From positions 1 to 40,263 of the forward strand of contig LJCW01000349.1 of assembly GCA_001298555.1 (NCBI GenBank): a stretch of 40,263 nt of DNA, in the 5' to 3' direction. Under the pieces are notes generated by a model that was not told the DNA's origin, did no database searches, and was given only the letters and a program-made list of their open reading frames with translations. This DNA comes from Actinobacteria bacterium OV450. GTDB lineage: Bacteria > Actinomycetota > Actinomycetes > Streptomycetales > Streptomycetaceae. Positions 1 to 9,010 of the stretch are shown piece by piece (within the stretch, counting starts at the first letter, position 1; every line of letters starts with the position of its first letter). The position numbers and the translations under genes are program-made.

Positions 1-744
1 GAGACCCCCCTCGACCCGGTAGCGGCCGAACACCGCCGCCGCGCCGAGTCGGTGGCCGCTCTGGCGCTGCCCGGACACGCCGTGCGCCCCCGCACGTCGG
101 CCGGCTCGTTCGACCACCGCTTCGATGCCGCCGCCCGTGCCGACGTCCCCTCGGACGGCACCTGGCACACCGTCACCGTCGGCGAGATCCCGGTCGGTCT
201 GCGCACCGAGCACCTGTGCGTGCCGTCCGTGGAGCAGACCGTGTACGCGACGCTGGTGCTCTCCAACGCCACCGACCAGGCCCTGCTGGCCGGGCCGGTG
301 GAGGTCACCGTCGACGGTGAGTTCCTGCTGACCGCAGCCCTGCCCACACTCGCCCCCGGCGGCGTCCGCCGGGTGGGACTCGGGCCGGCCGAGGGCATCG
401 GCGTCACCCGCCGTACGAACCTGCACGAGTCGACCGCCGGCCTGCGGGGCAACACCACCGTGCTCGACCACCGCGTCCACGTGGAGCTGGCCAACCGGCT
501 CGGCACCCCCGTCACGGTCGAGGTCCGCGAGCGGGTGCCCGTCACCACCGACCCGGACGTCCGGATCGAGGAACGCGCCGACTGGAGGGCGCCCGAGGAG
601 GGCGCGGGACCCGACCACCACGCACCGGGCACCCGCATCTGGCGGGTGGACCTGCCCGCCGGCGCCACCACCGCCCTCGACGGCGGCTACGAGATCCGCA
701 TACCGGCAGGCAAGGGCCTGGTCGGCGGCAACCGCAGGAGCTGA
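1..744 (+). CDS. DUF4139 domain protein, 3' part (5' end outside window)
   Basis: The reading frame is open from base 1, so the gene begins upstream; 247 residues are visible. They form a beta-rich DUF4139 domain of the MuiA-like (mucoidy inhibitor A) type: a VEQTVYATLVLSN strand, an LLAGPVEVTVDG hairpin, then a VEVRERVPVTTDPDVRIEE segment and a closing W-x-V-x-LP-AG-TT strand. The same order of segments recurs in the complete gene 7 bp downstream, so the two are a tandem pair and probably co-transcribed. The family has no established biochemical activity; the MuiA name comes from a mucoidy phenotype. No signal peptide can be judged because the N-terminus is missing. Family assignment is fairly secure, function is not. 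Confidence 0.8.
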   Translation, partial: ETPLDPVAAEHRRRAESVAALALPGHAVRPRTSAGSFDHRFDAAARADVPSDGTWHTVTVGEIPVGLRTEHLCVPSVEQTVYATLVLSNATDQALLAGPVEVTVDGEFLLTAALPTLAPGGVRRVGLGPAEGIGVTRRTNLHESTAGLRGNTTVLDHRVHVELANRLGTPVTVEVRERVPVTTDPDVRIEERADWRAPEEGAGPDHHAPGTRIWRVDLPAGATTALDGGYEIRIPAGKGLVGGNRRS

Positions 745-751
745 CACAGCC

Positions 752-2311
752 ATGTTCACGGCCCCCACGCCGATCGCCCTCCCCGTCACCGCCGTCACCT
801 GTCTGGAGGACCGGGCCCACGTCGAGCGCACCGTCGTGCTCGACCTGGAGGCCGGAGTCCAGCGGCTGCGTCTGGGGCCGGTCAGTGCGCTGGCCGTCGA
901 CCGCAGCCTCCACGCCGAGCTGACCGCCGACCATCCGGCGACCGTGCTCGACGTACGGATGGTCCGCACCTGGACTCCCGCCCGGCCGCTGCCGTCGGCC
1001 GACGACTCCGCGCTGCGCCGCCGCCTGCACGAAATCGAAGCCGAGCAGCACGCCGGGGAGCAGCGGCGCGACCGGCTGCACGCCCGCCTCGACGGACTCG
1101 GCCGCCTCGCCGCGGATCTGCTGCGGGAGATCGGTGAAGGCGCCGGCGCCGGGGAGAGTGACGGGCCCCGCTGGGCGCGTGAACTGGACCGGGTGGACGG
1201 TGAGCGCGAGGAGTTCGGCGAACAGCTGCGCGCCACCGAGGCCCGGTTGGACGAGCTCGACGCCGAACTCAGGGCGGTCGAGGGGGCCATGACCGGCTCC
1301 GAGACGGCGCCCGCCGAGCTGGTCGGCCACGTCGAGCTCACCGTGGACGCCGAAGCCGCCGGGCCGGTCCGCCTGCGACTGAGCCACCTCACCCCGTGTG
1401 CGCTGTGGCGGCCCGCCTACCGGGCCGTGCTCGACGGCGGCTCCCTGACGCTGGAGACCGACGCGATGGTCTGGCAGCGCACCGGCGAGGACTGGTCCGG
1501 TGTACGGCTGACGCTGTCGACGGCCCGGTCGGCGCTGGCCGGCGAGCCGCCGCGGCTGGGCGAGGACCGACTGACGCTGGGCGAGCGCACCGCCGCGGAA
1601 CGCCGTACGGTCGACGTCGAATTGCGCGAGGAGGCGATCGGGGACCTCGGCCCGGCCCCGGTGCTCGGCCTGCCGGGCGTGGACGACGGGGGCGAGGCGC
1701 GGGTGCTGAACTCTCCGGCACCGGTCTCCGTGCCCGGGGACGGCCGCGCCCACCGGGTGCCGCTGTCCGCGTTCACCACGCCCGCGAGCAGCGAGTACGC
1801 CTGCTCGCCCGAGCTGTCCCCGCTGGTCACCCGGGTGGTGCGGTTCGACAACGCGTCCGGCCACGTCCTGCTCGCCGGTCCCGTGGACCTGGTCCGCACC
1901 GGTGGGTTCAGCGGCCGCGGCGCGCTGGAGTTCACCGCCCCCGGCGCCCCGGTCGCACTGGCCTTCGGCAGCTGCGACGACCACAGCGTGGTCCGGGAGG
2001 CCGAGGAGTCCCGGACCACCACCGGGATCACCCAGCGGACCGTGGTCACCCGTACGGTGCGCCTGCACCTGTCCCGGTTCTCCGCGCCGGCGGAGCACGG
2101 CGGACGGGTCGTCACCGTACGGGAGCGGATCCCGGTCTCGGAGGTCTCGGCCGTGGAGGTGCGCGTGCTCGGGGAGGCCTGCTCCCCCGCGCCCGACGCG
2201 GTCGACGCCGAGGGCATCGTGCGCTGGGACGTCACGCTCCCGCCGGGTGGCCGCCGCACGGTCACCCTGGTCTACGAGCTGTCGGCGAGCGCCAAGGTCG
2301 CCGGACTCTGA
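752..2311 (+). CDS. DUF4139 (MuiA-like) domain protein
   Basis: A complete 519-residue protein. Residues about 8-105 match the N-terminal DUF4140-type segment (ITAVTCLEDRAHVERT-like start). About 90-180 is rich in Glu, Arg and Leu and likely coiled coil. About 190-515 is the DUF4139 domain, with CALWRPAYRAVLDGG, a W-x-R-TGEDWSGVRLTLST segment and a C-terminal RWDVTLPPGGRRTVTLVYEL strand. This domain order is typical of full-length MuiA-like proteins. The ATG lies 7 bp after the upstream DUF4139 gene; an AGGAG about 13 nt upstream overlaps that gene's end, suggesting coupled expression. There is no signal peptide, so it is probably cytosolic. Role unknown. Confidence 0.85.
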   Translation: MFTAPTPIALPVTAVTCLEDRAHVERTVVLDLEAGVQRLRLGPVSALAVDRSLHAELTADHPATVLDVRMVRTWTPARPLPSADDSALRRRLHEIEAEQHAGEQRRDRLHARLDGLGRLAADLLREIGEGAGAGESDGPRWARELDRVDGEREEFGEQLRATEARLDELDAELRAVEGAMTGSETAPAELVGHVELTVDAEAAGPVRLRLSHLTPCALWRPAYRAVLDGGSLTLETDAMVWQRTGEDWSGVRLTLSTARSALAGEPPRLGEDRLTLGERTAAERRTVDVELREEAIGDLGPAPVLGLPGVDDGGEARVLNSPAPVSVPGDGRAHRVPLSAFTTPASSEYACSPELSPLVTRVVRFDNASGHVLLAGPVDLVRTGGFSGRGALEFTAPGAPVALAFGSCDDHSVVREAEESRTTTGITQRTVVTRTVRLHLSRFSAPAEHGGRVVTVRERIPVSEVSAVEVRVLGEACSPAPDAVDAEGIVRWDVTLPPGGRRTVTLVYELSASAKVAGL

Positions 2312-2354
2312 CGCGTCGTACCACGCGAAGGCCGGCGCGCGGACTCCGCAGGAG

Positions 2355-2405
2355 GTGTTCCCGGCGCGCCCGTCGCGGGTGTTCCCGGCGCGTTCCCGTC
2401 GCGGG
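2355..2405. repeat. Two tandem ~25-bp repeats between convergent genes
   Basis: The 14-mer GTGTTCCCGGCGCG occurs at 2355-2368 and 2379-2392, each followed by CCCGTCGCGG (the second copy has an extra TT). The repeats fill the gap between the DUF4139 gene and the convergent phosphatase gene. They can form small GC-rich hairpins and may help termination; no U-tract is present. Confidence 0.6.
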
Positions 2406-2410
2406 CGGTG

Positions 2411-4834
2411 TCAGCCGACCCGGATACCGATGACGCAGGTGTCGTCGTCCGTGTCGGAGCGGCTCTCGGCCAGCAGGCGGTCCAGTTGCCGGTCCAGGTC
2501 TCCGGCTGCGGCGGCCGCCGCGTTCACGAGGTGGCCCAGTGAGTCCTCCACCGAGGAGTCCCGGCGCTCCACCAGCCCGTCCGTGAACATGAGCAGGGTG
2601 TCCTCGGGTTCCAGCTGGACCTCCCGTTCGATGTACGTGATGTCCGGCAGGGCTCCGAGGAGCAGTCCCTCGATGAGCGGGAAGACCTCGGGCTCGCCGC
2701 CGCGGACGAGCAAGGGCGGCAGGTGGCCGGCGCGCGCCCAGCGCATCACGCGGGTACGGGGGTCGAAGAGCCCGCAGACGGCGGTGGCCGTCACGTTCTT
2801 CGCCAGGTTGTGGGTGACCGTGTTGAGCCAGGACAGCAGCTGGGCGGGGCCCGCTCCGGTGACGGCGAGACCCCGCAGGGCGTTGCGCAGGACGACCATG
2901 CCGGTGGCGGCCTCGATGCCGTGTCCGGCGACGTCACCCACGGACAGCATGATCAGCCCGGAGGGCAGGACCACCGTGTCGTACCAGTCCCCGCCGACGA
3001 GCGACTCGGATTCCGCGGGCCGGTAGCGGACGGCGACGCGCAGGCCCGGAGCTTCGACGGCCGCCGGGGTGGGGGGCATGATGGCGTGCTGGAGCTGGAG
3101 CGTCAGGCGGTTGCGTTCGGCGGACTCGGCCGCCGTGTGGGCGAGCTGGTCCCGGGTGGCGGCCAGGGCGACTTCGGTCCAGTGCTGGGCGGAGACGTCC
3201 TGGTAGGCGCCGCGCACGGCGTGCAGGCGCCGGTCGGCGCCCAGGACGGGCTCGGCGACGACACGGATGTGGCGGGTGATCCCGTCGGACCTCTGCAGGC
3301 GCAGGTCGACGGATGCGGGCCGGCGGTGGTGCAGCACGGCGCGCAGGAAGCGGCCCAGGGCGGCCGAGTCGTCGGGGTGGGCGTATCCGGGCAGGTCCCG
3401 CAGCGGTACGGGGCGGGCGGCGGGCGGGAGTCCGTGCAGCGCGTACAGCTGCGCGTTCCAGGTGATCTCGCCGGTGACGAGGTTCTCCTCGAAGCCGCCG
3501 ATCCGGCCCAGGCGCTGGGCGTGCTGGAGCAGGTCGGCCAGGCGCGCCGTCTCGTCCTCGATCCGCCAGATCAGCAGGACGGCCGTGCCGTGCCGGCTGA
3601 CGCTGATGTCCGCGACGGACGTCAGCGGGATCTCGTCGACGAGCGCGGTCAGGCTCATGCGTTCGGCTCTGAAGGGTTCACCGGTCGCGTGGACGCGCTC
3701 GATGATGTCGAACAGCCCGTTCGCGCCGGCCGCCATGGGATAGGCCTCCAGCAGCAGGGCGCCGTTCACGTCGGCGCGCTGGCGCCCGGCGGGGTCGACG
3801 AAGCGGCTGCTGGCGTGACGGATGCGGAAGTCGGTCAGCCGGCCCTCGGGATCGAGCACCGGGGTGAGGATGACGGCCGGATCGTGCAGTCCCTCGGCGA
3901 GGTCGGTCAGCTCCGAGACGTCCGGGAGCGGCGCGTCGGCGAGGACGGGATCCGCGGGGGCCGAGGCGTCCATGGTGCGGGCGCAGAGTTCGGCGAGGGC
4001 CTCGACCTGTCGCTCGATCTGCGGGGGTTGCGGTGCCAGGGGCTGTGGCCAGCAGATCTCCAGGACCCCGTGTATGCGGCCGCCCGTCCCGGCGGGTACG
4101 GCCATCCGTCCGCCGTCGGGCCAGTGCAGGTGGGCGATCGAGGGCAGCCCCTCCCGGCCCAGACGGGCGAGGGTGACCAGCCGGCGTTCGCGCAGCGCGA
4201 GGCGGGCGACTGTGGAGACGCCCGGGGGTACGTGGCGCCACCGCGCGGCCTCCCCGGGCGGGAACCCGGCGTACCCGGCGAGGGCCAGGGAGCCGTCGGG
4301 CGCCGCGGTCCACACGGCGACGGCGATCGCGCCCAGGGGTTTGAGGGCGTTGGTCAGGAGGGATTCGGCGACCGCCTGGGTGTCGTCGGCGGCGGCCAGC
4401 ATCCCGCTCTCGGCGGTCCGCAGCCGTACCGCCACCCTCGTGGACGGCTTGGCCGGGCCGAGCGTGCCGGTGCGCTCGACGAACTCGGCGGCGACCTCGC
4501 TGACGTGGTCGCGGGCGGCCTGGTTGACGATGTCCGCGGCCAGGTCGAGCGGGGACAGTCCGGTCTCGCGGGACAGTTCGTCCAGCTGTCGCGCCGCCGC
4601 GGCGGGGGTGCAGCTGAGTTGTCCGATCAGAATGCCCTTGGCCAGTTCGACGAGGGCCCTGCCGTCCGCTGCGGCGTGCGCCGCCTGCACCTCGCGGCGC
4701 AGCCGTTCGACGGTGGCGACGAGCCGGCCCAGGGGCGTCGGGGCCTGCTGCGGGATCGCCGGGCGCAGAGGGTCCTCGCTGACCGCTTCCGGTGTCCGCG
4801 CATCGCCGTGCCGCTGTGTGTCGGGGGTGCTCAC
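2411..4834 (-). CDS. PP2C/SpoIIE-type phosphatase with ANTAR-like, GAF and PAS regions
   Basis: 807 residues, probably a Ser/Thr phosphatase that dephosphorylates STAS-domain anti-sigma antagonists. Residues about 35-110 (LVATVERLRREVQ then ALVELAKGILIGQL and a helical bundle) look like an ANTAR RNA-binding module. About 150-290 is GAF-like and about 305-545 holds two PAS-like regions. The C-terminal ~210 residues are a SpoIIE catalytic domain with metal-binding acidic motifs GGDWYD, SVGDVAGHGIEAA and LLMFTDGLVERRD, so it should be active. The GTG start is 64 bp after the hybrid kinase stop on the same strand, suggesting a two-gene operon. The AAGGAG is about 12 nt upstream, rather far, so a slightly different start is possible. 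Its likely substrates, STAS proteins, are encoded nearby at 9005, 10515 and 27269; that pairing is inferred. Confidence 0.9.
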   Translation of the reverse strand: MSTPDTQRHGDARTPEAVSEDPLRPAIPQQAPTPLGRLVATVERLRREVQAAHAAADGRALVELAKGILIGQLSCTPAAAARQLDELSRETGLSPLDLAADIVNQAARDHVSEVAAEFVERTGTLGPAKPSTRVAVRLRTAESGMLAAADDTQAVAESLLTNALKPLGAIAVAVWTAAPDGSLALAGYAGFPPGEAARWRHVPPGVSTVARLALRERRLVTLARLGREGLPSIAHLHWPDGGRMAVPAGTGGRIHGVLEICWPQPLAPQPPQIERQVEALAELCARTMDASAPADPVLADAPLPDVSELTDLAEGLHDPAVILTPVLDPEGRLTDFRIRHASSRFVDPAGRQRADVNGALLLEAYPMAAGANGLFDIIERVHATGEPFRAERMSLTALVDEIPLTSVADISVSRHGTAVLLIWRIEDETARLADLLQHAQRLGRIGGFEENLVTGEITWNAQLYALHGLPPAARPVPLRDLPGYAHPDDSAALGRFLRAVLHHRRPASVDLRLQRSDGITRHIRVVAEPVLGADRRLHAVRGAYQDVSAQHWTEVALAATRDQLAHTAAESAERNRLTLQLQHAIMPPTPAAVEAPGLRVAVRYRPAESESLVGGDWYDTVVLPSGLIMLSVGDVAGHGIEAATGMVVLRNALRGLAVTGAGPAQLLSWLNTVTHNLAKNVTATAVCGLFDPRTRVMRWARAGHLPPLLVRGGEPEVFPLIEGLLLGALPDITYIEREVQLEPEDTLLMFTDGLVERRDSSVEDSLGHLVNAAAAAAGDLDRQLDRLLAESRSDTDDDTCVIGIRVG

Positions 4835-4898
4835 GGTGCGAGTGGCTCCTTGCCGGGACGGGAGTGCGGGGGCGGCGTGCTGGTGGGCGGGGAGGTGC

Positions 4899-7800
4899 TC
4901 ATCTCGTGAGCCAGTGGCGGACGCGGGCGATGAGGTCGTCGGCGTCGACCGGCTTGGTCACGTAGTCGCTCGCGCCCGCGGCGAGGCTCTTCTCCCGGTC
5001 GCCGGGCATCGCCTTGGCGGTGACCGCGATGATGGGCAGGCCGGCGTGGGCGGGCATCCGCCGGATCTCGGCGGTCGCCGCGTAGCCGTCCAGCTCCGGC
5101 ATCATCACGTCCATCAGGATCAGGTCGACGCCCTCGTTGCGGGTGAGGGTCTCGATGCCCTTGCGCCCGTCCTCCGCGTGGAGCACACGGATGCCGTGCA
5201 GTTCGAGCACGCCGCTGAGGGCGTACAGGTTGCGCGCGTCGTCGTCGACGACGAGGACGGTGCGTCCGGCCAGGCCGTCGTCGAGCACGTGGGCGGGGGT
5301 CTGCCCGCGCTCGGCGCCCGCGTGGACGAAGGGCAGTACGTCCCCCGGCTGGTCCGCGGACAGGTGCAGCACGATGCGTTCGCGGAGCTCGTCCAGACTG
5401 GACAGCAGCTCCAGGCGGCGTGACGCGGCCCGTTCCCGCAGGGCGCTCTCCTGGCCCGTGTTCAGGCGGGGATTGTTGTGCGCGAGGACGGGGAGGGAGG
5501 AGAGCGCCGGGTCGCCGTCGAGCGCGTCGAGGAAGCGCACGGCCTCGCCGTCGGGCATGTCGAGTTCGAGGACGACGCAGTGGAAGGAGTCCGTGGCGAG
5601 GGCGGCGGCGGCTTCCCGGGAGCTCGTGACGCCGACGACCTGTATGCCTCCCGCGTCCCCGGCCGGCCGGTGGTGGGGCGCGAAGTCCCGGTCGGCGCTC
5701 TCGGCGACGAGGGAGAGCAGGCCGCCCTGGCGCTCCTCGATCACCAGCAGGCGGCGGGCCTGGCGCTGCGCGGGCACGGCCGGGGTCCCCGGGTGGCCCG
5801 CCTCGGCGGGCCCGGCCGCGGCTGCGTGCGAAACGGACGCCGGAGCGTCGGGGACCGGGTCCTTCTCGTACTCCGCCCACTTGACGGGCAGGTAGAGGGT
5901 GAACGTGCTGCCCTGTCCCGGTGTGCTCTCCGCGGTGACGGCGCCGCCGAGGAGCTGTGCGATCTCACGGCTGATGGAGAGTCCGAGGCCGGTGCCGCCG
6001 TACTTGCGGCTGGTGGTGCCGTCGGCCTGCTGGAAGGCGCCGAAGACGGACGCCAGCTGCTGTTCGGGGATGCCGATGCCGGTGTCGCGGACCCGGAAGG
6101 CCACCACGGGCCCGCGCCCGTGCAGCCCGGCGGGGACCTCGGGCGCCGTCGCCGGTTCGATCCGGAGCTCGACGCCGCCGCGCTCGGTGAACTTGACGGC
6201 GTTGGAGAGCAAATTGCGCAGGACCTGCCGCAGCCGCGAGTCGTCGGTGTGCAGGGCGTGCGGGGCGTCGGGGGCGGTGGTGACGGTGAAGTCGAGGCTC
6301 TTCTGCGTGGTCATCGGCCGGAAGGTGGCGTCGACGTACTCCAGCAGCTGCGGCAGGGCCACCGCCTCGGGGTTGATGTCCATCTTCCCGGCCTCGACCT
6401 TCGACAGGTCGAGGATGTCGTTGATCAGCTGGAGCAGGTCGGATCCCGCCGAGTGGATGACCCCCGCGTACTCGACCTGCTTCGGGGTGAGGTTGCGGGT
6501 GGGGTTCTGGGCGAGGAGCTGGGCCAGGATCAGGAGGCTGTTGAGCGGGGTGCGCAGCTCGTGGCTCATGTTGGCGAGGAACTCGGACTTGTACTTGGAG
6601 GCCAGCGACAACTGCTGGGCGCGGTCCTCCAGTTCTTGCCGCGCCTGCTCGATCTCCAGGTTCTTGGCCTCGATGTCGCGGTTCTGGCTGGCGAGGAGGG
6701 CCGCCTTCTCCTCCAGTTCCGCGTTGGAGCGCTGGAGTTCCTCCTGCTGCACCTGGAGTTCGGCCGAACGCGCCTGCAGTTCGCCGGTCAGCCGCTGGGA
6801 CTCCCCGAGGAGCTCGTCGGTCCGCGCGTTGGCGACGATCGTGTTGACGTTGACGCCGATGGTCTCCATCAGCTGGCCGAGGAAGTCCCGGTGCACGGCG
6901 GTGAAGGCGCCGAACGAGGCGAGTTCGAGCACACCGAGGACCTGGTCGTCCGCCACGATCGGCAGGATGATCAGGCTGCCCGGGGTGGTGCGGCCCAGCC
7001 CCGAGGAGATCACGTAGTCGCTGGGAACCTGGTCCGTGGCGATGATGCGTTGGCTGCGGGCCGCCTGTCCGACCAGGGACTCGCCGAGGGCGAAGGCGGT
7101 GCCCTCGCCGGTGCCGGCGGGGCGGCCGTAGGAGCCGACCAGGGTGAGCACGGTGCCGCCGGGCCGCTCCTCGGCGAGGTAGAAGGCACCGTACTGGTCG
7201 GCGACCAGCGGGGTCAGTTCGTCCATGACGAGGGCGGCGACGACGGAGAGGTCGCGGTGGCCCTGCATCAGGCCGGAGATCCGGGCCAGGCTGGACTTGA
7301 GCCAGTCCTGCTCCTGGTTGGCCCGGGTGGTCTCGCGCAGCGAACCGACCATCGAGTTGATGTTGTCCTTGAGTTCGGCGACCTCGCCGGAGGCGTCGAC
7401 CGTGATCGAGCGGGTCAGGTCGCCCTCGGCGACCGCGCTGGCGACCTCGGCGATGGCCCGGACCTGGCGGGTGAGGTTCCCGGCCAGTTCGTTGACGTTC
7501 TGGGTCAGCCGCTTCCAGGTGCCGGAGACGCCCTCCACCTCGGCCTGGCCGCCGAGCCGGCCCTCGCTGCCGACCTCGCGGGCCACCCGCGTGACCTCGG
7601 CGGCGAAGGCCGAGAGCTGGTCGACCATCGTGTTGATGGTCTCCTTCAGCTCCAGGATCTCGCCCCGCGCATCGACGCGGATCTTCTGGGTCAGGTCGCC
7701 CTTGGCCACCGCGGTGGTGACCTGGGCGATGGAACGGACCTGTGCGGTCAGGTTGTCGGCCATGACGTTGACCGACTCCGTGAGGTCCTTCCACGTACCG

Positions 7801-8369
7801 GAGACGCCCTTGACGTCCGCCTGGCCGCCGAGCCGGCCCTCGGTGCCGACCTCGCGGGCCACCCGCGTGACCTCCCCGGCGAAGGCGGAGAGCTGGTCGA
7901 CCATCGTGTTGATGGTCTCCGTCAGCTCCAGGATCTCCCCGCGCGCGGTGACGGTGATCTTCTGCGAGAGGTCGCCCTTGGCCACCGCGGTCGCGACCTG
8001 GGCGATGGAGCGCACCTGGTCGGTGAGGTTTCCGGCCATGAAGTTGACCGAATCCGTGAGGTCCAGCCAGGCGCCGCCGACGCCGGGTACCTCGGCCTGG
8101 CCGCCCAGGGTGCCCTCGGTGCCCACCTCGCGGGCCACCCGCGTCACTTCGGAGGTGACCAGGGACAGCTGGTCGGCCATCCCGTTGAAGACGGTGGCGA
8201 TCTCACCGAGCAGTCCGTCCGAGGTGTCGGGCAGCCGGGTACGGAAATCGCCGTCGCGCACCGCCGTCAGGCCGGCCAGCAGCCTGCGCAGCTCCGGTTC
8301 ACCGACCCCGTCGCCTGCCGCGGGCTCCGGCGAACCGCTCGGCGAATCCGGGCTCGTCCGCTCAGCCAT
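4899..8369 (-). CDS. Soluble poly-HAMP hybrid sensor histidine kinase/response regulator
   Basis: 1156 residues with no transmembrane segment, so a cytoplasmic sensor. Residues about 25-390 hold four HAMP-like units with a ~92-residue period (GDL-x-Q-KI-V-x-ARGEILEL-x-ETINTMVDQL, then VTRVAREVGTEG-x-LGGQA). A GAF domain spans about 400-540 and a coiled coil about 545-590. HisKA has the H-box SHELRTPLN near residue 601. HATPase_c shows N (NLLSNAVKFTE), G1 (DTGIGIP) and G2 (GGTGLGLSI) boxes. A degenerate receiver follows at about 890-1010 (CVVLELDMPDG, no clear phospho-Asp), then a canonical receiver (LVVDDDARN, LILMDVMMPELDG with Asp near 1086, TAKAM, KPVD). The architecture resembles Streptomyces OsaA-type and fungal group III (Nik1) osmosensing kinases. 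The partner phosphatase gene lies 64 bp downstream. Confidence 0.93.
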   Translation of the reverse strand: MAERTSPDSPSGSPEPAAGDGVGEPELRRLLAGLTAVRDGDFRTRLPDTSDGLLGEIATVFNGMADQLSLVTSEVTRVAREVGTEGTLGGQAEVPGVGGAWLDLTDSVNFMAGNLTDQVRSIAQVATAVAKGDLSQKITVTARGEILELTETINTMVDQLSAFAGEVTRVAREVGTEGRLGGQADVKGVSGTWKDLTESVNVMADNLTAQVRSIAQVTTAVAKGDLTQKIRVDARGEILELKETINTMVDQLSAFAAEVTRVAREVGSEGRLGGQAEVEGVSGTWKRLTQNVNELAGNLTRQVRAIAEVASAVAEGDLTRSITVDASGEVAELKDNINSMVGSLRETTRANQEQDWLKSSLARISGLMQGHRDLSVVAALVMDELTPLVADQYGAFYLAEERPGGTVLTLVGSYGRPAGTGEGTAFALGESLVGQAARSQRIIATDQVPSDYVISSGLGRTTPGSLIILPIVADDQVLGVLELASFGAFTAVHRDFLGQLMETIGVNVNTIVANARTDELLGESQRLTGELQARSAELQVQQEELQRSNAELEEKAALLASQNRDIEAKNLEIEQARQELEDRAQQLSLASKYKSEFLANMSHELRTPLNSLLILAQLLAQNPTRNLTPKQVEYAGVIHSAGSDLLQLINDILDLSKVEAGKMDINPEAVALPQLLEYVDATFRPMTTQKSLDFTVTTAPDAPHALHTDDSRLRQVLRNLLSNAVKFTERGGVELRIEPATAPEVPAGLHGRGPVVAFRVRDTGIGIPEQQLASVFGAFQQADGTTSRKYGGTGLGLSISREIAQLLGGAVTAESTPGQGSTFTLYLPVKWAEYEKDPVPDAPASVSHAAAAGPAEAGHPGTPAVPAQRQARRLLVIEERQGGLLSLVAESADRDFAPHHRPAGDAGGIQVVGVTSSREAAAALATDSFHCVVLELDMPDGEAVRFLDALDGDPALSSLPVLAHNNPRLNTGQESALRERAASRRLELLSSLDELRERIVLHLSADQPGDVLPFVHAGAERGQTPAHVLDDGLAGRTVLVVDDDARNLYALSGVLELHGIRVLHAEDGRKGIETLTRNEGVDLILMDVMMPELDGYAATAEIRRMPAHAGLPIIAVTAKAMPGDREKSLAAGASDYVTKPVDADDLIARVRHWLTR

Positions 8370-8484
8370 CCGTCAACCCCTCGCCATGCGACCGATCGAC
8401 GAAGGTTAACGCCGACCCGATGGACCTTATGGCACGACCGATCACTCTGAAGCAGCGCTTCCGGACACGGACGCGCAAGCGCCG

Positions 8485-8508
8485 GGTTGACGAGCGGTCG
8501 CCGGGTAA
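8485..8508 (+). promoter_or_regulatory. Candidate SigB-type promoter for the 8546 RsbW-like gene
   Basis: GGTT (8485-8488), a 14-nt spacer and GGGTAA (8503-8508) fit the Streptomyces SigB-family pattern GNNT-N14-16-GGGTA. Transcription would start near 8515, leaving about a 30-nt leader before the GTG at 8546. The site lies in the 176-bp divergent region shared with the hybrid kinase gene. Confidence 0.45.
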
Positions 8509-8545
8509 GACGAACCGGTGACGAAGGACACAACCGACGAAAGCG

Positions 8546-9010
8546 GTGAGGACGTTGTCGATCAAGGCTGTGGGCTGGGCGCGCTCGTTCCCGGTGTCGA
8601 GGGGGGTGCGGGCTGCACGACAGTGGACCGCCGGGCACCTGGAGTCGCTGCCGTGGGACGACTCGGCCGCGGACACCGTGCATTCGGTGCTCCTGAGCGT
8701 CTCCGAGCTCGTCACCAACGCCCACCTGCACGCGGCCGGCACCGCCCACCTCGTGCTGACGTGGGACGGCCGCTGTCTGCACGTCAGCGTCGCCGAATCG
8801 GACCCGAACCTGCCCGGCCCGCCGCGGGCGGACGTGGGCGGCGGCGCCACCCACGGCCGGGGGCTGGGGATCGTCACCGCCCTGGCGGACTCGTGGGACA
8901 TCCATGCGTGTCACGGAGGCAAGGCGATCACTGCCTGCTTCCGCCCCTACGGCGGTGCGGACCCGCACACCGGCCCGCCGGCCGGCCGGGCCGGGCCGCG
9001 CCGGTCATGA
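8546..9010 (+). CDS. RsbW-like ATP-binding protein (HATPase_c, anti-sigma kinase family)
   Basis: 154 residues forming one GHKL/HATPase_c domain. It has the N-box SELVTNAHLHA and the lid/G2 segment THGRGLGIVTALADSWDIH. Proteins of this size in Streptomyces are RsbW-like Ser/Thr kinases and anti-sigma factors that bind a sigma factor or phosphorylate a STAS partner. It is read away from the hybrid kinase and is convergent with a STAS gene whose stop codon overlaps its own (9005-9010). GTG at 8546 is chosen as the first in-frame start before the conserved region; no strong ribosome-binding site is visible. Its true partner cannot be read from the sequence. Confidence 0.88.
   Translation: MRTLSIKAVGWARSFPVSRGVRAARQWTAGHLESLPWDDSAADTVHSVLLSVSELVTNAHLHAAGTAHLVLTWDGRCLHVSVAESDPNLPGPPRADVGGGATHGRGLGIVTALADSWDIHACHGGKAITACFRPYGGADPHTGPPAGRAGPRRS

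Noticed and set aside
1396..2433. Second plus-strand frame inside the DUF4139 gene
   Set aside because: Arg/Pro/Gly-rich out-of-frame shadow of the 752-2311 gene.
5478..8450. Long plus-strand open frame opposite the hybrid kinase gene (990 codons)
   Set aside because: It is the shadow of the GC3-rich kinase gene on the other strand; it has no domain and repeats the HAMP periodicity in antisense.
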